Shown here one piece after another: positions 17,454 to 26,599 of a stretch of DNA of 64,000 nucleotides. Made by a program: the position numbers and the translations under genes. How positions within the stretch are numbered: position 1 is the stretch's first letter; each line of letters begins with the position of its first letter. The stretch is from Phycisphaerae bacterium. GTDB taxonomy: Bacteria > Planctomycetota > Phycisphaerae > Sedimentisphaerales > Anaerohalosphaeraceae. The stretch lies in contig JAOUFG010000001.1 of the NCBI GenBank assembly GCA_029858345.1, positions 41,916 through 105,915 on the forward strand, in the 5' to 3' direction. The notes beneath the pieces were generated by a model. That model did not search any database. It saw only the letters and a program-made list of their open reading frames with translations, and had not been told where the DNA came from.

Positions 17454-18020
17454 ATGGCCGCGATGAGTTTACAACTGAATATGCCGATTCAATCCGCCCG
17501 GATCATCCAAGAAAACACCGAACAGGACACGGACCCGGCAGCCCCCGCGGCAGAGACGCAGACCCGCGACACACAAGAAATGGATAGACTGTGCAATATC
17601 CTCCAGCAGGCCGCCGAAAAGCTTGAACGATACACCGAAGAACTGCTTCTTTCCCATAAGGAACAGATCGTGCGTCTCAGTATTGAAATTGCGTCTAAGA
17701 TTCTCGCCAAAGACAGAAACGAACAAAATTACGATATTGAAAAGATCGTCTTACAAGCATTACAGAAAGTGCCCGCATCCAAACAGGTTACGATTCGATT
17801 GAATCCGAATGACTTAAAAACGATGCAGCAACTGACCGACGCCAACCGGTTCACGACACCCGAAGGCGTTCGCTTTACCGACGATGCCTCGGTCGGCACT
17901 GCGGAATGTATTATCGAAACAGACCACGGCGTGATCGACTATCTGATTGAAGAACACCTCAAACAGGTCGCTGGCGCCCTTTTACAAACAAAAGACACCG
18001 TAACGAAAGAAGAGAAATGA
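17454..18020 (+). CDS. fliH: Flagellar assembly protein FliH
   Basis: FliH is the regulator/stator of the export ATPase FliI. The ATG at 17454 follows AGAGG, giving 188 residues. Residues 45-80 form a coiled coil (LQQAAEKLERYTEELLLSHK) and the C-terminal half carries the FliH/V-ATPase E-like domain (VRLSIEIASKILAKD; VTIRLNPNDLKTM). It overlaps fliI by four bases and sits between fliG and fliI as usual. Confidence 0.9.
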   Translation: MAAMSLQLNMPIQSARIIQENTEQDTDPAAPAAETQTRDTQEMDRLCNILQQAAEKLERYTEELLLSHKEQIVRLSIEIASKILAKDRNEQNYDIEKIVLQALQKVPASKQVTIRLNPNDLKTMQQLTDANRFTTPEGVRFTDDASVGTAECIIETDHGVIDYLIEEHLKQVAGALLQTKDTVTKEEK

Positions 18021-19417
18021 CACTCTCATTAGACAACTCGCTTTCGGTGGACTTTGAACAGTTCCACTCGACATTGAACAGCGTCGACCTTGCCCCCCTC
18101 AAGGGCGCGGTGGTGCATGTCTCAGGATTGACCATTGAAAGCAGCGGCCCGCCGGATGTCGGGCTGGGACAACTGTGTCAAATTCGGATTCGCAATCAGC
18201 AGCACATCCAGGCCGAAGTCATTGGATTTCGTCCCGGCGGATTGATTCTGCTGCCCTTGGATTCCATCGAAGGAATCCGGCCCGGCGACGCGGTCACCGC
18301 ATTGAACCAATCACGTACCATCGCCCTGCATAAAAGCATTGTGGGCCGTGTATTAGATGGGCTTGGCCGCCCGATCGACGGCAAAGGCCCGCTGCAAGCC
18401 GCCGAACACCGGCCGATTGACAATATCAGCCCGCCGCCGCTGAGCCGTAAAATGATCCGCCAGCCCTTGCCCCTTGGTATTCGCGCCATTGACAGTGTTT
18501 TAACCTGCGGCAAGGGACAGCGTATCGGCGTGTTTTCCGGAAGCGGCGTCGGCAAAAGTGTACTTCTCGGCGAGATCGCCAATGGCAGCGAGGCGGATAT
18601 CAATATCGTAGCGCTGGTCGGTGAACGCGGCAGAGAGGTACGGGAGTTTCTCGAAAAAGACTTAGGTCCCGAAGGACTGGCACGAAGTGTCGTAGTCGTC
18701 GCCGCCTCGGACGCCGCCGCTACGCAGCGAGTGAAAGCCGGGGCCGTAGCCGCCACGATTGCCGAATACTTTCGGGACCAGGGCTGCGATGTCCTGTTTA
18801 TGATGGATTCGCTGACACGGCTTGCCCAGGCCCATCGTGAAATCGGACTGGCCGCCGGTGAACCGCCGGCCACCAAAGGATATTGCTCCAGCACGTTCGC
18901 AATGCTGCCGAAACTGGTCGAACGACTTGGCTGCAGTGAGCATGGCAGCATCACCGGTATCCTCACGGTGTTGGCCGAGGGCGATGACCTGAATGACCCG
19001 GTGGCTGATTGCGCCCGCTCCCTGCTGGATGGTCACATTGTGTTGAGCCGTAAGCTGGCTGATCGCGGCCATTACCCCGCAATCGACATCCTTCAAAGCA
19101 TCAGCCGTCTGATGAATACCGTGACCGATACCGAGCATCAAATGGGTGCCCGCAAACTCCGCGAAATCTATGCCACGTATACTGACGCCGAAGACCTCAT
19201 CAATATCGGGGCGTTTTCGCCGGGAGCCAATAAGCGGATCGACGGCTCGGTCGCGCTGATTAACCGGATTCAGGACTTCCTGATTCAGCCCGTCCGGCAG
19301 CTTAGCCCCTTTGACCAGACCGTCAAGCAGTTGCTGTCGATTACGCAGGCATGGGATCAGATGCTGGGAACAGGAAAGCCGCAGCAGAACACCGGTCCGA
19401 AAAGGATTTCAAAATAA
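18017..19417 (+). CDS. fliI: Flagellar export ATPase FliI
   Basis: FliI is the F1-beta-like ATPase that energises export. The 466-residue enzyme has the Walker A loop GVFSGSGVGKSVLLGEIA (about 171-188), the catalytic GERGREVREF and the Walker B region DVLFMMDSLTRLAQAHREIG. The TKGYCSSTFAMLPKLVERLG and LLDGHIVLSRKLADRGHYPA blocks are also typical. Overlap with fliH suggests coupled translation. Confidence 0.98.
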   Translation: MTLSLDNSLSVDFEQFHSTLNSVDLAPLKGAVVHVSGLTIESSGPPDVGLGQLCQIRIRNQQHIQAEVIGFRPGGLILLPLDSIEGIRPGDAVTALNQSRTIALHKSIVGRVLDGLGRPIDGKGPLQAAEHRPIDNISPPPLSRKMIRQPLPLGIRAIDSVLTCGKGQRIGVFSGSGVGKSVLLGEIANGSEADINIVALVGERGREVREFLEKDLGPEGLARSVVVVAASDAAATQRVKAGAVAATIAEYFRDQGCDVLFMMDSLTRLAQAHREIGLAAGEPPATKGYCSSTFAMLPKLVERLGCSEHGSITGILTVLAEGDDLNDPVADCARSLLDGHIVLSRKLADRGHYPAIDILQSISRLMNTVTDTEHQMGARKLREIYATYTDAEDLINIGAFSPGANKRIDGSVALINRIQDFLIQPVRQLSPFDQTVKQLLSITQAWDQMLGTGKPQQNTGPKRISK

Positions 19418-19436
19418 TCTCTGACAGGAAACGTGC

Positions 19437-19889
19437 GTGAAAAAATTTATCTGGCCATTACAACGACTGCTGGACATCAAAAAAAAACAGGAAGATTTCG
19501 CGCGGATGGAACTGGTGGGCATCACGGAACAAATTGTCATGATTCGCGGACAGATCATGATGCAGAAAACCCTCCTGCGAGGGGTGTTCAGTGAACTGAA
19601 ACGGTTGGAACCTCAGCAGCGGACGCAGGGGCAGCAGGAATGTATGAAGTATGCCCATGTAACCGACGCAAAAATTAAAACGCTCGGCCAAACGCTTCAA
19701 CAGGTCGAACAGAAGCGAAAAAAGAAAATGGAAGCAATCATGACATTGCGAAAGCTTACAAAAAGTCTGGAACAACTCAGGATCAAGTCCCTGATCCGCT
19801 ATCATAAAGAACTTAATCAGGCGGAACAAAAACAGTTGGATGAATACATAACGACAGCATGTGCAAGAAAATGTTTAATACAGGCATAG
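19437..19889 (+). CDS. fliJ: Flagellar export protein FliJ
   Basis: A 150-residue, almost fully coiled-coil protein rich in Lys and Gln, starting with GTG and the FliJ-like FIWPLQRLLDIKKKQEDFAR. It sits between fliI and the motE-like gene, where fliJ is expected. FliJ fills the centre of the FliI hexamer and links it to FlhA. Sequence conservation in the family is weak, so context carries much of the call. Confidence 0.85.
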   Translation: MKKFIWPLQRLLDIKKKQEDFARMELVGITEQIVMIRGQIMMQKTLLRGVFSELKRLEPQQRTQGQQECMKYAHVTDAKIKTLGQTLQQVEQKRKKKMEAIMTLRKLTKSLEQLRIKSLIRYHKELNQAEQKQLDEYITTACARKCLIQA

Positions 19890-19902
19890 AAAGGGGCGTC
19901 TT

Positions 19903-20592
19903 ATGAAAAAGGCACAACTCATTCTAATCGTGTTGGCGGGCCTGCTCAGCTTCGCCAGTACCTTTACCGTAAGCTGGGTCATTAAAAAAAACAAATCCAT
20001 TACGGCCGCCGCGCAACAGGCCAAACAAGCTGATTCCCAACAGACGGGATCCGAATCGCAGAGGGATTTCTTTGACACTATGTCGATGACCCCAACTGCG
20101 GCCAATCTGGACGAAGCGGGACTGAGCGAGCGCGAACTGCAGAGTCTGATCTACGATATTCGAAGCAAGCTCAAAGAGCATCGAGACCGCCAGAAAGCGA
20201 TGGACGCAGAAGCCGAACGCATTGAGATCTCCCGTCAGTCCCTCCAAGAGGATATCGACCGGCTCAACGAGCTCCAAAACAAGCTCAATCTGACTCTTGT
20301 GGAGATTCATCAAAAAGAAACGGCCCTCAAGAACACAATGACCGAAATCGACGCCCTTGAAAAAGACAACTTTCAGCGTCTGGCCAGTACATATGAAAAG
20401 ATGGATGCCACACAGGCCGGACGCATTATGACCACAATGGCCACCGGCAATCAACTTAAGGATTCCGTTAAGATTCTCTATTATATGAATGAACGCATGG
20501 CCGGCAAATTGCTCTCCGAGATCGCCGCTAATCAGCCGGAACTGGCCTCCGTAATGTGTGCGCATTTAAAACATGTCAAAGAAATGAACTAA
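19903..20592 (+). CDS. MotE-like membrane-anchored coiled-coil protein (MgtE N-domain fold)
   Basis: The 229-residue protein has a short N-terminal membrane helix (residues 5-26), a central coiled coil (about 75-150), and a C-terminal helical domain (YEKMDATQAGRIMTTMATGN and MAGKLLSEIAANQPELASVM) resembling the MgtE intracellular N-domain of flagellar MotE proteins. In some bacteria MotE assists MotB folding or motor assembly. Its place between fliJ and motA fits such a role. The name is by similarity and context. Confidence 0.7.
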   Translation: MKKAQLILIVLAGLLSFASTFTVSWVIKKNKSITAAAQQAKQADSQQTGSESQRDFFDTMSMTPTAANLDEAGLSERELQSLIYDIRSKLKEHRDRQKAMDAEAERIEISRQSLQEDIDRLNELQNKLNLTLVEIHQKETALKNTMTEIDALEKDNFQRLASTYEKMDATQAGRIMTTMATGNQLKDSVKILYYMNERMAGKLLSEIAANQPELASVMCAHLKHVKEMN

Positions 20593-20657
20593 AATGAAAA
20601 AAGCTGATCCCAAAGGATCATAAACAACAAACAGATGCTTCTGTTGGAAAGTAATAA

Positions 20658-21428
20658 ATGGACATAGCAACGATTATCGGGTTGTTCGTCGGAATGGCAA
20701 TCATCGCCGGGACCATTGTCGCCGGCGGCGGCGCTATGGTCTTTTTCCATATTCCGTCAATGTGCATTGTTCTGGGCGGGACACTGTGTTCGGTTTTGAT
20801 CCATTTTTCAATGGGGCAGTTTTTAGCCATTTTTAAAATCATAAAAAAAACGTTTCAGGTCAAACTCCCCGGTCCCAGCGAAATTATCCAGCAAATGGTC
20901 AATTTTGCCACGATCAGCCGGCGAGATGGCGCCTTGGCGCTGGAAGAGCAGATGCGCCGGGTCAGTTACGGTTTTATCAGCAAAGGACTGCAATTGCTGG
21001 TGGACGGCCAGGACGAAGAGAGCATTCGCGAGATATTGTCGCTGGAGGTTCAGTATCTCCAGGAGCGGCACTCCGCCGGAAAAAAGATTCTCGAATTCAT
21101 GGGAACCTCGGCGCCGGCATTCGGAATGATCGGAACCCTGATCGGCCTGGTACAGATGCTGCAAAATCTCGACAACCCCGAGCAGATTGGGTCGGGGATG
21201 GCCGTGGCTTTATTGACAACCTTCTACGGCGCGTGTCTGGCCAACCTGGTCTTTATTCCGCTGGCCGGAAAGCTCAGCGTTTATTCCAAAACTGAACGGC
21301 TCGCCATGGAAATGACGATTGAAGGCATCTGTACCATCAGTCAGGGAGGAAGCCCCTCAATGGTGCGCGAAAGAATACAGTCATTCGTCTCACCCGTCCA
21401 CCGGGAAGAAGTCAAGGCAACGCTCTGA
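20658..21428 (+). CDS. motA: Flagellar stator protein MotA
   Basis: MotA is the membrane part of the ion-driven stator that pushes FliG. The 256-residue protein has four membrane segments, the first pair at the N-terminus (IIGLFVGMAIIAGTIVAGGG), and the second pair containing TSAPAFGMIGTLIGLVQMLQ and MAVALLTTFYGACLANLVFI. The cytoplasmic loop holds the charged torque region. Its last base overlaps the motB ATG region (shared base at 21428). Confidence 0.96.
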   Translation: MDIATIIGLFVGMAIIAGTIVAGGGAMVFFHIPSMCIVLGGTLCSVLIHFSMGQFLAIFKIIKKTFQVKLPGPSEIIQQMVNFATISRRDGALALEEQMRRVSYGFISKGLQLLVDGQDEESIREILSLEVQYLQERHSAGKKILEFMGTSAPAFGMIGTLIGLVQMLQNLDNPEQIGSGMAVALLTTFYGACLANLVFIPLAGKLSVYSKTERLAMEMTIEGICTISQGGSPSMVRERIQSFVSPVHREEVKATL

Positions 21429-22090
21429 TGTCGACAGGGAAAAGGAATATTTCGATTGAGGAGGAAGAGCCCGGCGGCGCTCCGGAATGGATGGTCACGT
21501 TCAGCGACTGCATGACCCTTCTGCTGACGTTTTTTGTCCTGCTGTTGAGTTTTTCCTCATTTAACGAACAAACACTTCCGGCGTTGGGGCAATCGTTCGC
21601 CAAAGCCTTCCCATCGATCAACCAGTCCGGAAAAAACAAACAAGATTCAATGTACGAAAAACAATCATCCAAGCAGGAAGTCAAACAGACAGAAGGAGCT
21701 GAAGCTCCCTCAAACGCCGTGGAACAGACGACGAATTTCATGAAAGAGAAAAAACCCCTCGACTTTCGGGACTTGAAGGTCTTCACTATCGAATCCAACG
21801 ATTTTTTCTGGGGGCAGGGATACGCAATCTCCAAAGGCGGGAGCGAGGTTCTTAATTCCCTGGCCAGCTACTTAAAACACCGGCCGGGACGCATTGTCAT
21901 CAGTGAAAATGGCCCGGATGGAAAGATGTCGCTGGGCCTGCAACGCAGTCTTGCCGTCATGGACTACCTGACAACCCAGCACGCTCTTGACAGGGCCCGG
22001 TTCAATATCAGTTGCGCCACTACCATGCGGCAACCGCCCCGCAAACGGCAACTGGAAATTACATTGCTGGACAGGAGTATTTACGAATGA
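21428..22090 (+). CDS. motB: Flagellar stator protein MotB (copy 1)
   Basis: MotB anchors the stator to peptidoglycan and carries the ion-binding Asp. The 220-residue product has one membrane helix (TFSDCMTLLLTFFVLLLSF) with the essential Asp at residue 27. A Gln/Lys-rich plug/linker (about 65-115) follows, then a shortened OmpA-like domain (YAISKGGSEVLNSLASYLKH; MSLGLQRSLAVMDYL). The OmpA-like part lacks several of the usual peptidoglycan-contact residues. A second MotB starts by ATGA overlap. Confidence 0.9.
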   Translation: MSTGKRNISIEEEEPGGAPEWMVTFSDCMTLLLTFFVLLLSFSSFNEQTLPALGQSFAKAFPSINQSGKNKQDSMYEKQSSKQEVKQTEGAEAPSNAVEQTTNFMKEKKPLDFRDLKVFTIESNDFFWGQGYAISKGGSEVLNSLASYLKHRPGRIVISENGPDGKMSLGLQRSLAVMDYLTTQHALDRARFNISCATTMRQPPRKRQLEITLLDRSIYE

Positions 22091-22818
22091 GCATAAAACC
22101 GGAGGAATCGAAATCACACGTCCCGTCTTATTTCGTTACATATTCGGATATGATCACACTGCTGTTGACCTTTTTCGTGATGCTGTTAAGCTTAGCCAGC
22201 ACTCAGGTTGAAGAACACAAATTTATGGCCGGCAATCATTCATTTAAAACAGCCATCGCCGATTTTGGTCTGTCCGGTTTTCTCATCAATCAAAACAGCG
22301 GACCGGAACTGGATCATCCCAAGCCAAAATACCGAATCGATGAGGGGCGGGATGAAGAAAATGACCGATCGATTGATGCGGAAACCGAAATGGTCCGGCG
22401 TGCCCTGCTGGACGTTGAACGCATGATGAAAATATCCCCCTCTCACATCTGCGGAATGGACAAGACCTTTCTGCAGTCGGGTATTGAATTTCAGCCGGGC
22501 AGTTGGGACATCGACGCCGACGACCGGAAAAAAATCGCCACGATGTGCGAACAACTCAAGGCCGATTACGTCCACCAGGAACCGATCCTCTATGTCTTGG
22601 GACTGGCCGCGGACGCCAAAAATGACAAACAGCAGTGGATTGTCTCCTCACAGCGTGCCAAAACGGTTGCCGATGCCATCCGCACACAAATCCCCGAAAA
22701 CCTGAAATGGCCCGTTTACTGTTGGGGGGCCGCAAACGGAGGGGAATGGGTCGGCCGCAACGGTCAAACGACAATGAACAACCACATTCTGATTGCCGTC
22801 TTAACCGAAACCAAATAG
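22087..22818 (+). CDS. MotB-like stator protein (copy 2)
   Basis: A second MotB homologue of 243 residues that overlaps copy 1 by ATGA. Its membrane helix YVTYSDMITLLLTFFVMLLS-like segment (here FVTYSDMITLLLTFFVMLLS) retains the ion-binding Asp. The C-terminal domain has FQPGSWDIDADDRKKIATMC and LYVLGLAADAKNDKQQWIVS, then SSQRAKTVADAI, an OmpA/MotB-type peptidoglycan-binding fold. It is more complete than copy 1 in this part. It may form heterodimers with copy 1 on one MotA ring, or serve a second ion; both are inference. Confidence 0.85.
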   Translation: MSIKPEESKSHVPSYFVTYSDMITLLLTFFVMLLSLASTQVEEHKFMAGNHSFKTAIADFGLSGFLINQNSGPELDHPKPKYRIDEGRDEENDRSIDAETEMVRRALLDVERMMKISPSHICGMDKTFLQSGIEFQPGSWDIDADDRKKIATMCEQLKADYVHQEPILYVLGLAADAKNDKQQWIVSSQRAKTVADAIRTQIPENLKWPVYCWGAANGGEWVGRNGQTTMNNHILIAVLTETK

Positions 22819-22989
22819 AACCAGATAATCCCGCTGTTAAACATTTCAACGGCGCCGGTAAGTAAATTGAACGATGCCGACAGCGGAAACCCTGCGCACG
22901 GACTCCAAAACGCATTTATCTCCTTTCGGCACAGTATTTGCACATACCTCATACACATAAGTTTAGTGTTTTTCGGAAAGACCCGGACT

Positions 22990-23457
22990 ATGAAAAAACG
23001 CATTGCACTCCTGTCAGGGCTGTTGCTGGTCAGTATTGTCGGACAACTCCTGTTGCGGCCGTGCTTAGGCAGTGAAACACGAAATGACGACCTGGCAACT
23101 TTGCCGGATCAGCCGAAAACGCCTGCGCTGATGGACACCAAAGATCTCTTTGAGGCAGAGGAAGAGGATTTCAAATCCGGGGACTTGCAAGGTGATCTTT
23201 ATAAGCAACTGGCAAAGATGATCGCATTTGTGGCGATAATCGGGGCGGGAGTCTGGTTTTACTGTAAAAAATTCTCAGGACGATGGAACCCGGCAAAAGG
23301 TAAAAATATCATCATAACGGAAACCGTCAATCTGGGCCCGCGAAAACACTTGCATATCGTCCAACTCGGCGCCAAACAATACCTGCTCAGCAGCACCCCT
23401 GACAGCATTCGATTATTGGCCGATGTCACCGAGTCGCTGGAGCACAGCCATGAATAA
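22990..23457 (+). CDS. fliO: Flagellar biosynthetic protein FliO
   Basis: FliO helps assemble the FliP ring of the export gate. From the ATG at 22990 the protein has 155 residues: an N-terminal signal-like helix, an acidic periplasmic stretch, a membrane helix (about 79-99: MIAFVAIIGAGVWFYCKKFS) and the small cytoplasmic domain IITETVNLGPRKHLHIVQLG. It lies upstream of fliP and overlaps it by eight bases. The 170 bp before it (22819-22989) hold nothing recognisable. Confidence 0.85.
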   Translation: MKKRIALLSGLLLVSIVGQLLLRPCLGSETRNDDLATLPDQPKTPALMDTKDLFEAEEEDFKSGDLQGDLYKQLAKMIAFVAIIGAGVWFYCKKFSGRWNPAKGKNIIITETVNLGPRKHLHIVQLGAKQYLLSSTPDSIRLLADVTESLEHSHE

Positions 23458-24259
23458 AACAACAAAAATATCCGCATTCCTGGTTATGGGCGGTTTGTTT
23501 TTTCTATCAATCCTGACAACTGCCGCATTCGCCCAAGACGAACCGGCCGGGACGAATACAATGCCCTCGGTACCGGACATTCTCCGGGTTGTGGACAAGG
23601 CCACCAGCGACACCGATACCCAGCAGCCCAACGACTGGAACACCCCTGTCAAACTGGTCGTGCTGTTTACCCTGCTGGCACTGCTGCCGAGCTTGATCGC
23701 GATGACGACGTCCTTTACACGGATCGTCATTGTCCTGGGCTTTGTGCGAAGGGCGCTGAGTACCCAGAATATCCCGCCGAATACGGCAATCCTCGGATTG
23801 GCAATCTTTCTGACACTCTATACCATGGCGCCCACGTTTTATCAAATCAACGAACAGGCGATACAGCCCTATCTGGACGATCAGATCCAGATGCAGGAAA
23901 GCATTGAGCAATCCACACAGATTCTGAAAGAGTTTATGGTCCGGCAGACACGAAAAAACGACCTGGCGCTGTTCGTCAAAATGGCCAAGGTCCCCGTGCC
24001 TGAGAAAGTCACCGACTTGGGGCTGCATATTGTCACACCGGCCTTCATCATTAGCGAATTCCGAACCGCTTTTGAAATCGGATGCCTGATGTTCATTCCC
24101 TTTTTGCTGTTGGATTTGGTCATCGCCAGCGTACTGCTCAGTGCGGGGATGATGATGCTGCCGCCGGTGATGATCTCGCTGCCGTTTAAGCTGATCCTGT
24201 TCATCCTTGTGGACGGTTGGGGGATTCTGTCGCAGGGGCTCAGTCTAAGTTTCAAATGA
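23450..24259 (+). CDS. fliP: Flagellar export gate protein FliP
   Basis: FliP forms the core export channel with FliQ and FliR. The 269-residue protein has a cleavable signal peptide (to about residue 28), then the hallmarks SLIAMTTSFTRIVIVLGFVR, RRALSTQNIPPNTAILGLAI and FLTLYTMAPTF. The C-terminal half has TPAFIISEFRTAFEIGCLMF and LDLVIASVLLSAGMMMLPPV. The ATG at 23450 lies inside the end of fliO. Confidence 0.97.
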   Translation: MNKTTKISAFLVMGGLFFLSILTTAAFAQDEPAGTNTMPSVPDILRVVDKATSDTDTQQPNDWNTPVKLVVLFTLLALLPSLIAMTTSFTRIVIVLGFVRRALSTQNIPPNTAILGLAIFLTLYTMAPTFYQINEQAIQPYLDDQIQMQESIEQSTQILKEFMVRQTRKNDLALFVKMAKVPVPEKVTDLGLHIVTPAFIISEFRTAFEIGCLMFIPFLLLDLVIASVLLSAGMMMLPPVMISLPFKLILFILVDGWGILSQGLSLSFK

Positions 24260-24292
24260 AATACAGTACATTGAACTAAAGAGGGCAAAATA

Positions 24293-24562
24293 ATGGATGT
24301 AGATTATATTATTTATCTCGGTCGGCACACAATGGAAACGGCGCTTCTCATCGCAGCACCCATCCTGATCGTATGCATGGCTTCCGGAATCATTGTTTCG
24401 CTGTTTCAGACCGTCACCCAAATCCGCGATATGACCCTGACAATGGCCCCCAAACTCGTAGGTGCCGGCCTGACGATATTGATTTTCGGAAACTGGATGC
24501 TGCAGGTGCTAATCCGGTTTACAACAGAAATCTTTTCGCAGGTCCAGTCCTACGGACAGTAA
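24293..24562 (+). CDS. fliQ: Flagellar export gate protein FliQ
   Basis: FliQ is the small two-helix gate subunit. The 89-residue product shows the family pattern METALLIAAPILIVCMASGI, IVSLFQTVTQIRDMTLTMAP and KLVGAGLTILIFGNWML. It sits between fliP and fliR with short gaps. Confidence 0.96.
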   Translation: MDVDYIIYLGRHTMETALLIAAPILIVCMASGIIVSLFQTVTQIRDMTLTMAPKLVGAGLTILIFGNWMLQVLIRFTTEIFSQVQSYGQ

Positions 24563-24568
24563 CGGTCG

Positions 24569-25321
24569 ATGGAATTTCTCACCGGTAAAATGCTTGGCTT
24601 TGTGCTGATCCTGACACGGATTGGCGCTTTTTTTTCATCTTCACCGCTGTTTAGCTGGCAAGCGATCCCGGTTCGAAGCAAAGTCATCATGGCCCTGCTG
24701 ATCAGTGCGTTCTTTGCGGCAATCACCCCCTGTCAATTCACATCCGAAAATATGGCATTGATTGAAGTTATCCTGCTGATCGCCAATGAGTTCCTGTACG
24801 GACTGGCAATGGGCCTTGTCGCCTATTGCCTTTTCGCCGTCGTGCGTGTTTCCGGACAGATCATCGCACGGCAAATGGGGCTGACGATGGCCAATATTCT
24901 CGACCCGTTCAGCGGCGAACAAGGCCAGCCGCTCGGCATGTTGCTGGAAATCATCTTTATCTTTTTATTGTTTGCAACAGGCAGTCATCATCTTCTCATT
25001 CAGGTTCTCAGCCGCAGCTTCCAGGCGTTTGAGCCGGGACTCACGCCTGACGCCAAGGTGCTGGTCACAAGTGTTCTGAAAGCCAGTTCGTCCCTGCTGA
25101 TGCTGGCTCTGCAGATGTCCGCCCCGCTGCTGGCAGCGTTTTTGCTCTTGATGGTCGTACTGGCCTTTATGGCCCGCGTCGCACCGGAAGCCAATATCCT
25201 GTTTCTCAGTATGCCGTTGCGAGTCGGGTTGGGATTGGCAATGCTCGCCGTGTTTATCCCGTTTTTAACCAATTTCATCACCACATTTACGACTTGGCTA
25301 AACCGCTTAATTCCCCTATAA
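24569..25321 (+). CDS. fliR: Flagellar export gate protein FliR
   Basis: FliR completes the FliPQR gate. The 250-residue hydrophobic protein has about six membrane segments and the conserved LILTRIGAFFSSSPLFSWQA N-terminal block, the ISGQ-type motif VRVSGQIIARQMGLTMANIL with DPFSGEQGQPL, and a C-terminal FLTNFITTFT. It starts six bases after fliQ and is followed directly by flhB. Confidence 0.96.
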   Translation: MEFLTGKMLGFVLILTRIGAFFSSSPLFSWQAIPVRSKVIMALLISAFFAAITPCQFTSENMALIEVILLIANEFLYGLAMGLVAYCLFAVVRVSGQIIARQMGLTMANILDPFSGEQGQPLGMLLEIIFIFLLFATGSHHLLIQVLSRSFQAFEPGLTPDAKVLVTSVLKASSSLLMLALQMSAPLLAAFLLLMVVLAFMARVAPEANILFLSMPLRVGLGLAMLAVFIPFLTNFITTFTTWLNRLIPL

Positions 25322-25330
25322 GGAATATCG

Positions 25331-26389
25331 ATGCCCGCCAATGATAACAAAACTGAACAACCGACGCCGCGGCGGATAGAAAAAGCCCGTGAGGAGGGCC
25401 AGGTCCCGCAGAGCCAGGAAATGCTCTCCGCGGCGACACTGCTTGCATTGGTCGGTTCGACGGCGCTGCTGGGCCCGTGGTTTGTCAAGTGGAGCCAGAA
25501 TCAGATTCGCGACGGCCTGTCCTGTCAGACCGCGGTGCTGGAAAACAGCCAGGCATTTAACGCCTTTATTAACCAGAAAATCATCGACGTCCTCCTGGTC
25601 ATCAGTCCCTTTTTGCTTGTCCTGATGGTCGCCAGTATCGGGGCGAATGTTCTGGTCAGCGGCCTGAATTTCTCCACAAAGGCCCTGAAACTCAAAACCG
25701 AACAACTGAACCCCATGACCGGGCTGAAAAATCTCTTTTCCGGCGAAAATCTGGTCAAGCTGCTGTTTTCGATTCTCAAATTGATTCTCATCGGAACGAT
25801 TGTCTGGATTTATTTGAGAAAGAGGATTCCGACATTGGCCCATTTGCAATGGACACCAGCCGGCAGTCTGCTCGGCGAGATCGGCGGGCTGATTTTGGGG
25901 GTCGTCCTGCAGATCACCTTGGGGCTGGCCGTCATTGGCATCGGCGACTGGCTGTATCACAGATGGAAACATACAGAACGATTGAAGATGAGCAAGCAGG
26001 AGGTCAAGGACGAACACCGCGACACCGAAGGGGCGCCGGAAATCAAATCCAAGATCCGGCAAAAACAATATCAGGCCGCCATGCAGCGAATGCTGCAGGA
26101 TGTGCCCAAGGCCAACGTCGTACTGGTCAACCCGACCCATGTCGCCGTGGCGCTGCGCTATGAGCCGAAAACCATGCAAACGCCCATCGTCGTCGCCAAG
26201 GGCGGCGATCATATGTGTGAAAAGATCAAGGAGATTGCACGCTTCAACGGCGTCCCGATTATCCGCCGGCCCGCGCTGGCCCGCGAACTCCACGCCACCG
26301 TCAAACTGGGCGAGCCCATCCCGGAAAAACTCTTCACCGCCGTCGCCGAAGTCCTCGCCCTGCTCTACCGCATCCGCCACAGGGGCTAA
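25331..26389 (+). CDS. flhB: Flagellar export switch protein FlhB
   Basis: FlhB switches export from hook to filament substrates. The 352-residue protein starts with the typical KTEQPTPRRIEKAREEGQVP, has four membrane helices (to about residue 210) and a cytoplasmic domain with the self-cleavage site NPTH (residues 267-270) in VVLVNPTHVAVALRYE. It is the last gene of the plus-strand operon. flhA, usually next to flhB, is instead on the left edge of the window. Confidence 0.97.
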   Translation: MPANDNKTEQPTPRRIEKAREEGQVPQSQEMLSAATLLALVGSTALLGPWFVKWSQNQIRDGLSCQTAVLENSQAFNAFINQKIIDVLLVISPFLLVLMVASIGANVLVSGLNFSTKALKLKTEQLNPMTGLKNLFSGENLVKLLFSILKLILIGTIVWIYLRKRIPTLAHLQWTPAGSLLGEIGGLILGVVLQITLGLAVIGIGDWLYHRWKHTERLKMSKQEVKDEHRDTEGAPEIKSKIRQKQYQAAMQRMLQDVPKANVVLVNPTHVAVALRYEPKTMQTPIVVAKGGDHMCEKIKEIARFNGVPIIRRPALARELHATVKLGEPIPEKLFTAVAEVLALLYRIRHRG

Positions 26390-26599
26390 TGCGGCCAAAG
26401 CTTCGAAACGGAATTTACTGTTTTCTGCGTTTTCAGCATCGAAAAAACAGGTTTTTCTTGCCTAATCCGGAACACTGTCTATAATCGCCCAAAAGGAACC
26501 TATTATAGTGATCGCGATTGAAAATCCCCGTTGGGTCGCGGCCATGGTGGGTCGTCCCGATACATCGGGATACTACCCTGAAGGGTATAGAAAGGAAAA
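26390..26599. other. Gap between flhB and hisF with palindromes
   Basis: No gene. Two small palindromes occur at the right: CCCGATACATCGGG (26556-26569) and TACCC-TGA-AGGGTA (26574-26587). The second belongs to a 14-bp palindrome family also seen at 10886, 13240 and 36708. It sits about 12 bp before the hisF start, overlapping the leader. Confidence 0.45.

Noticed and set aside
25316-26398. 360-codon minus-strand frame opposite flhB
   Set aside because: Complete antisense shadow of a clear FlhB; Gln/Asp/Arg-heavy composition.
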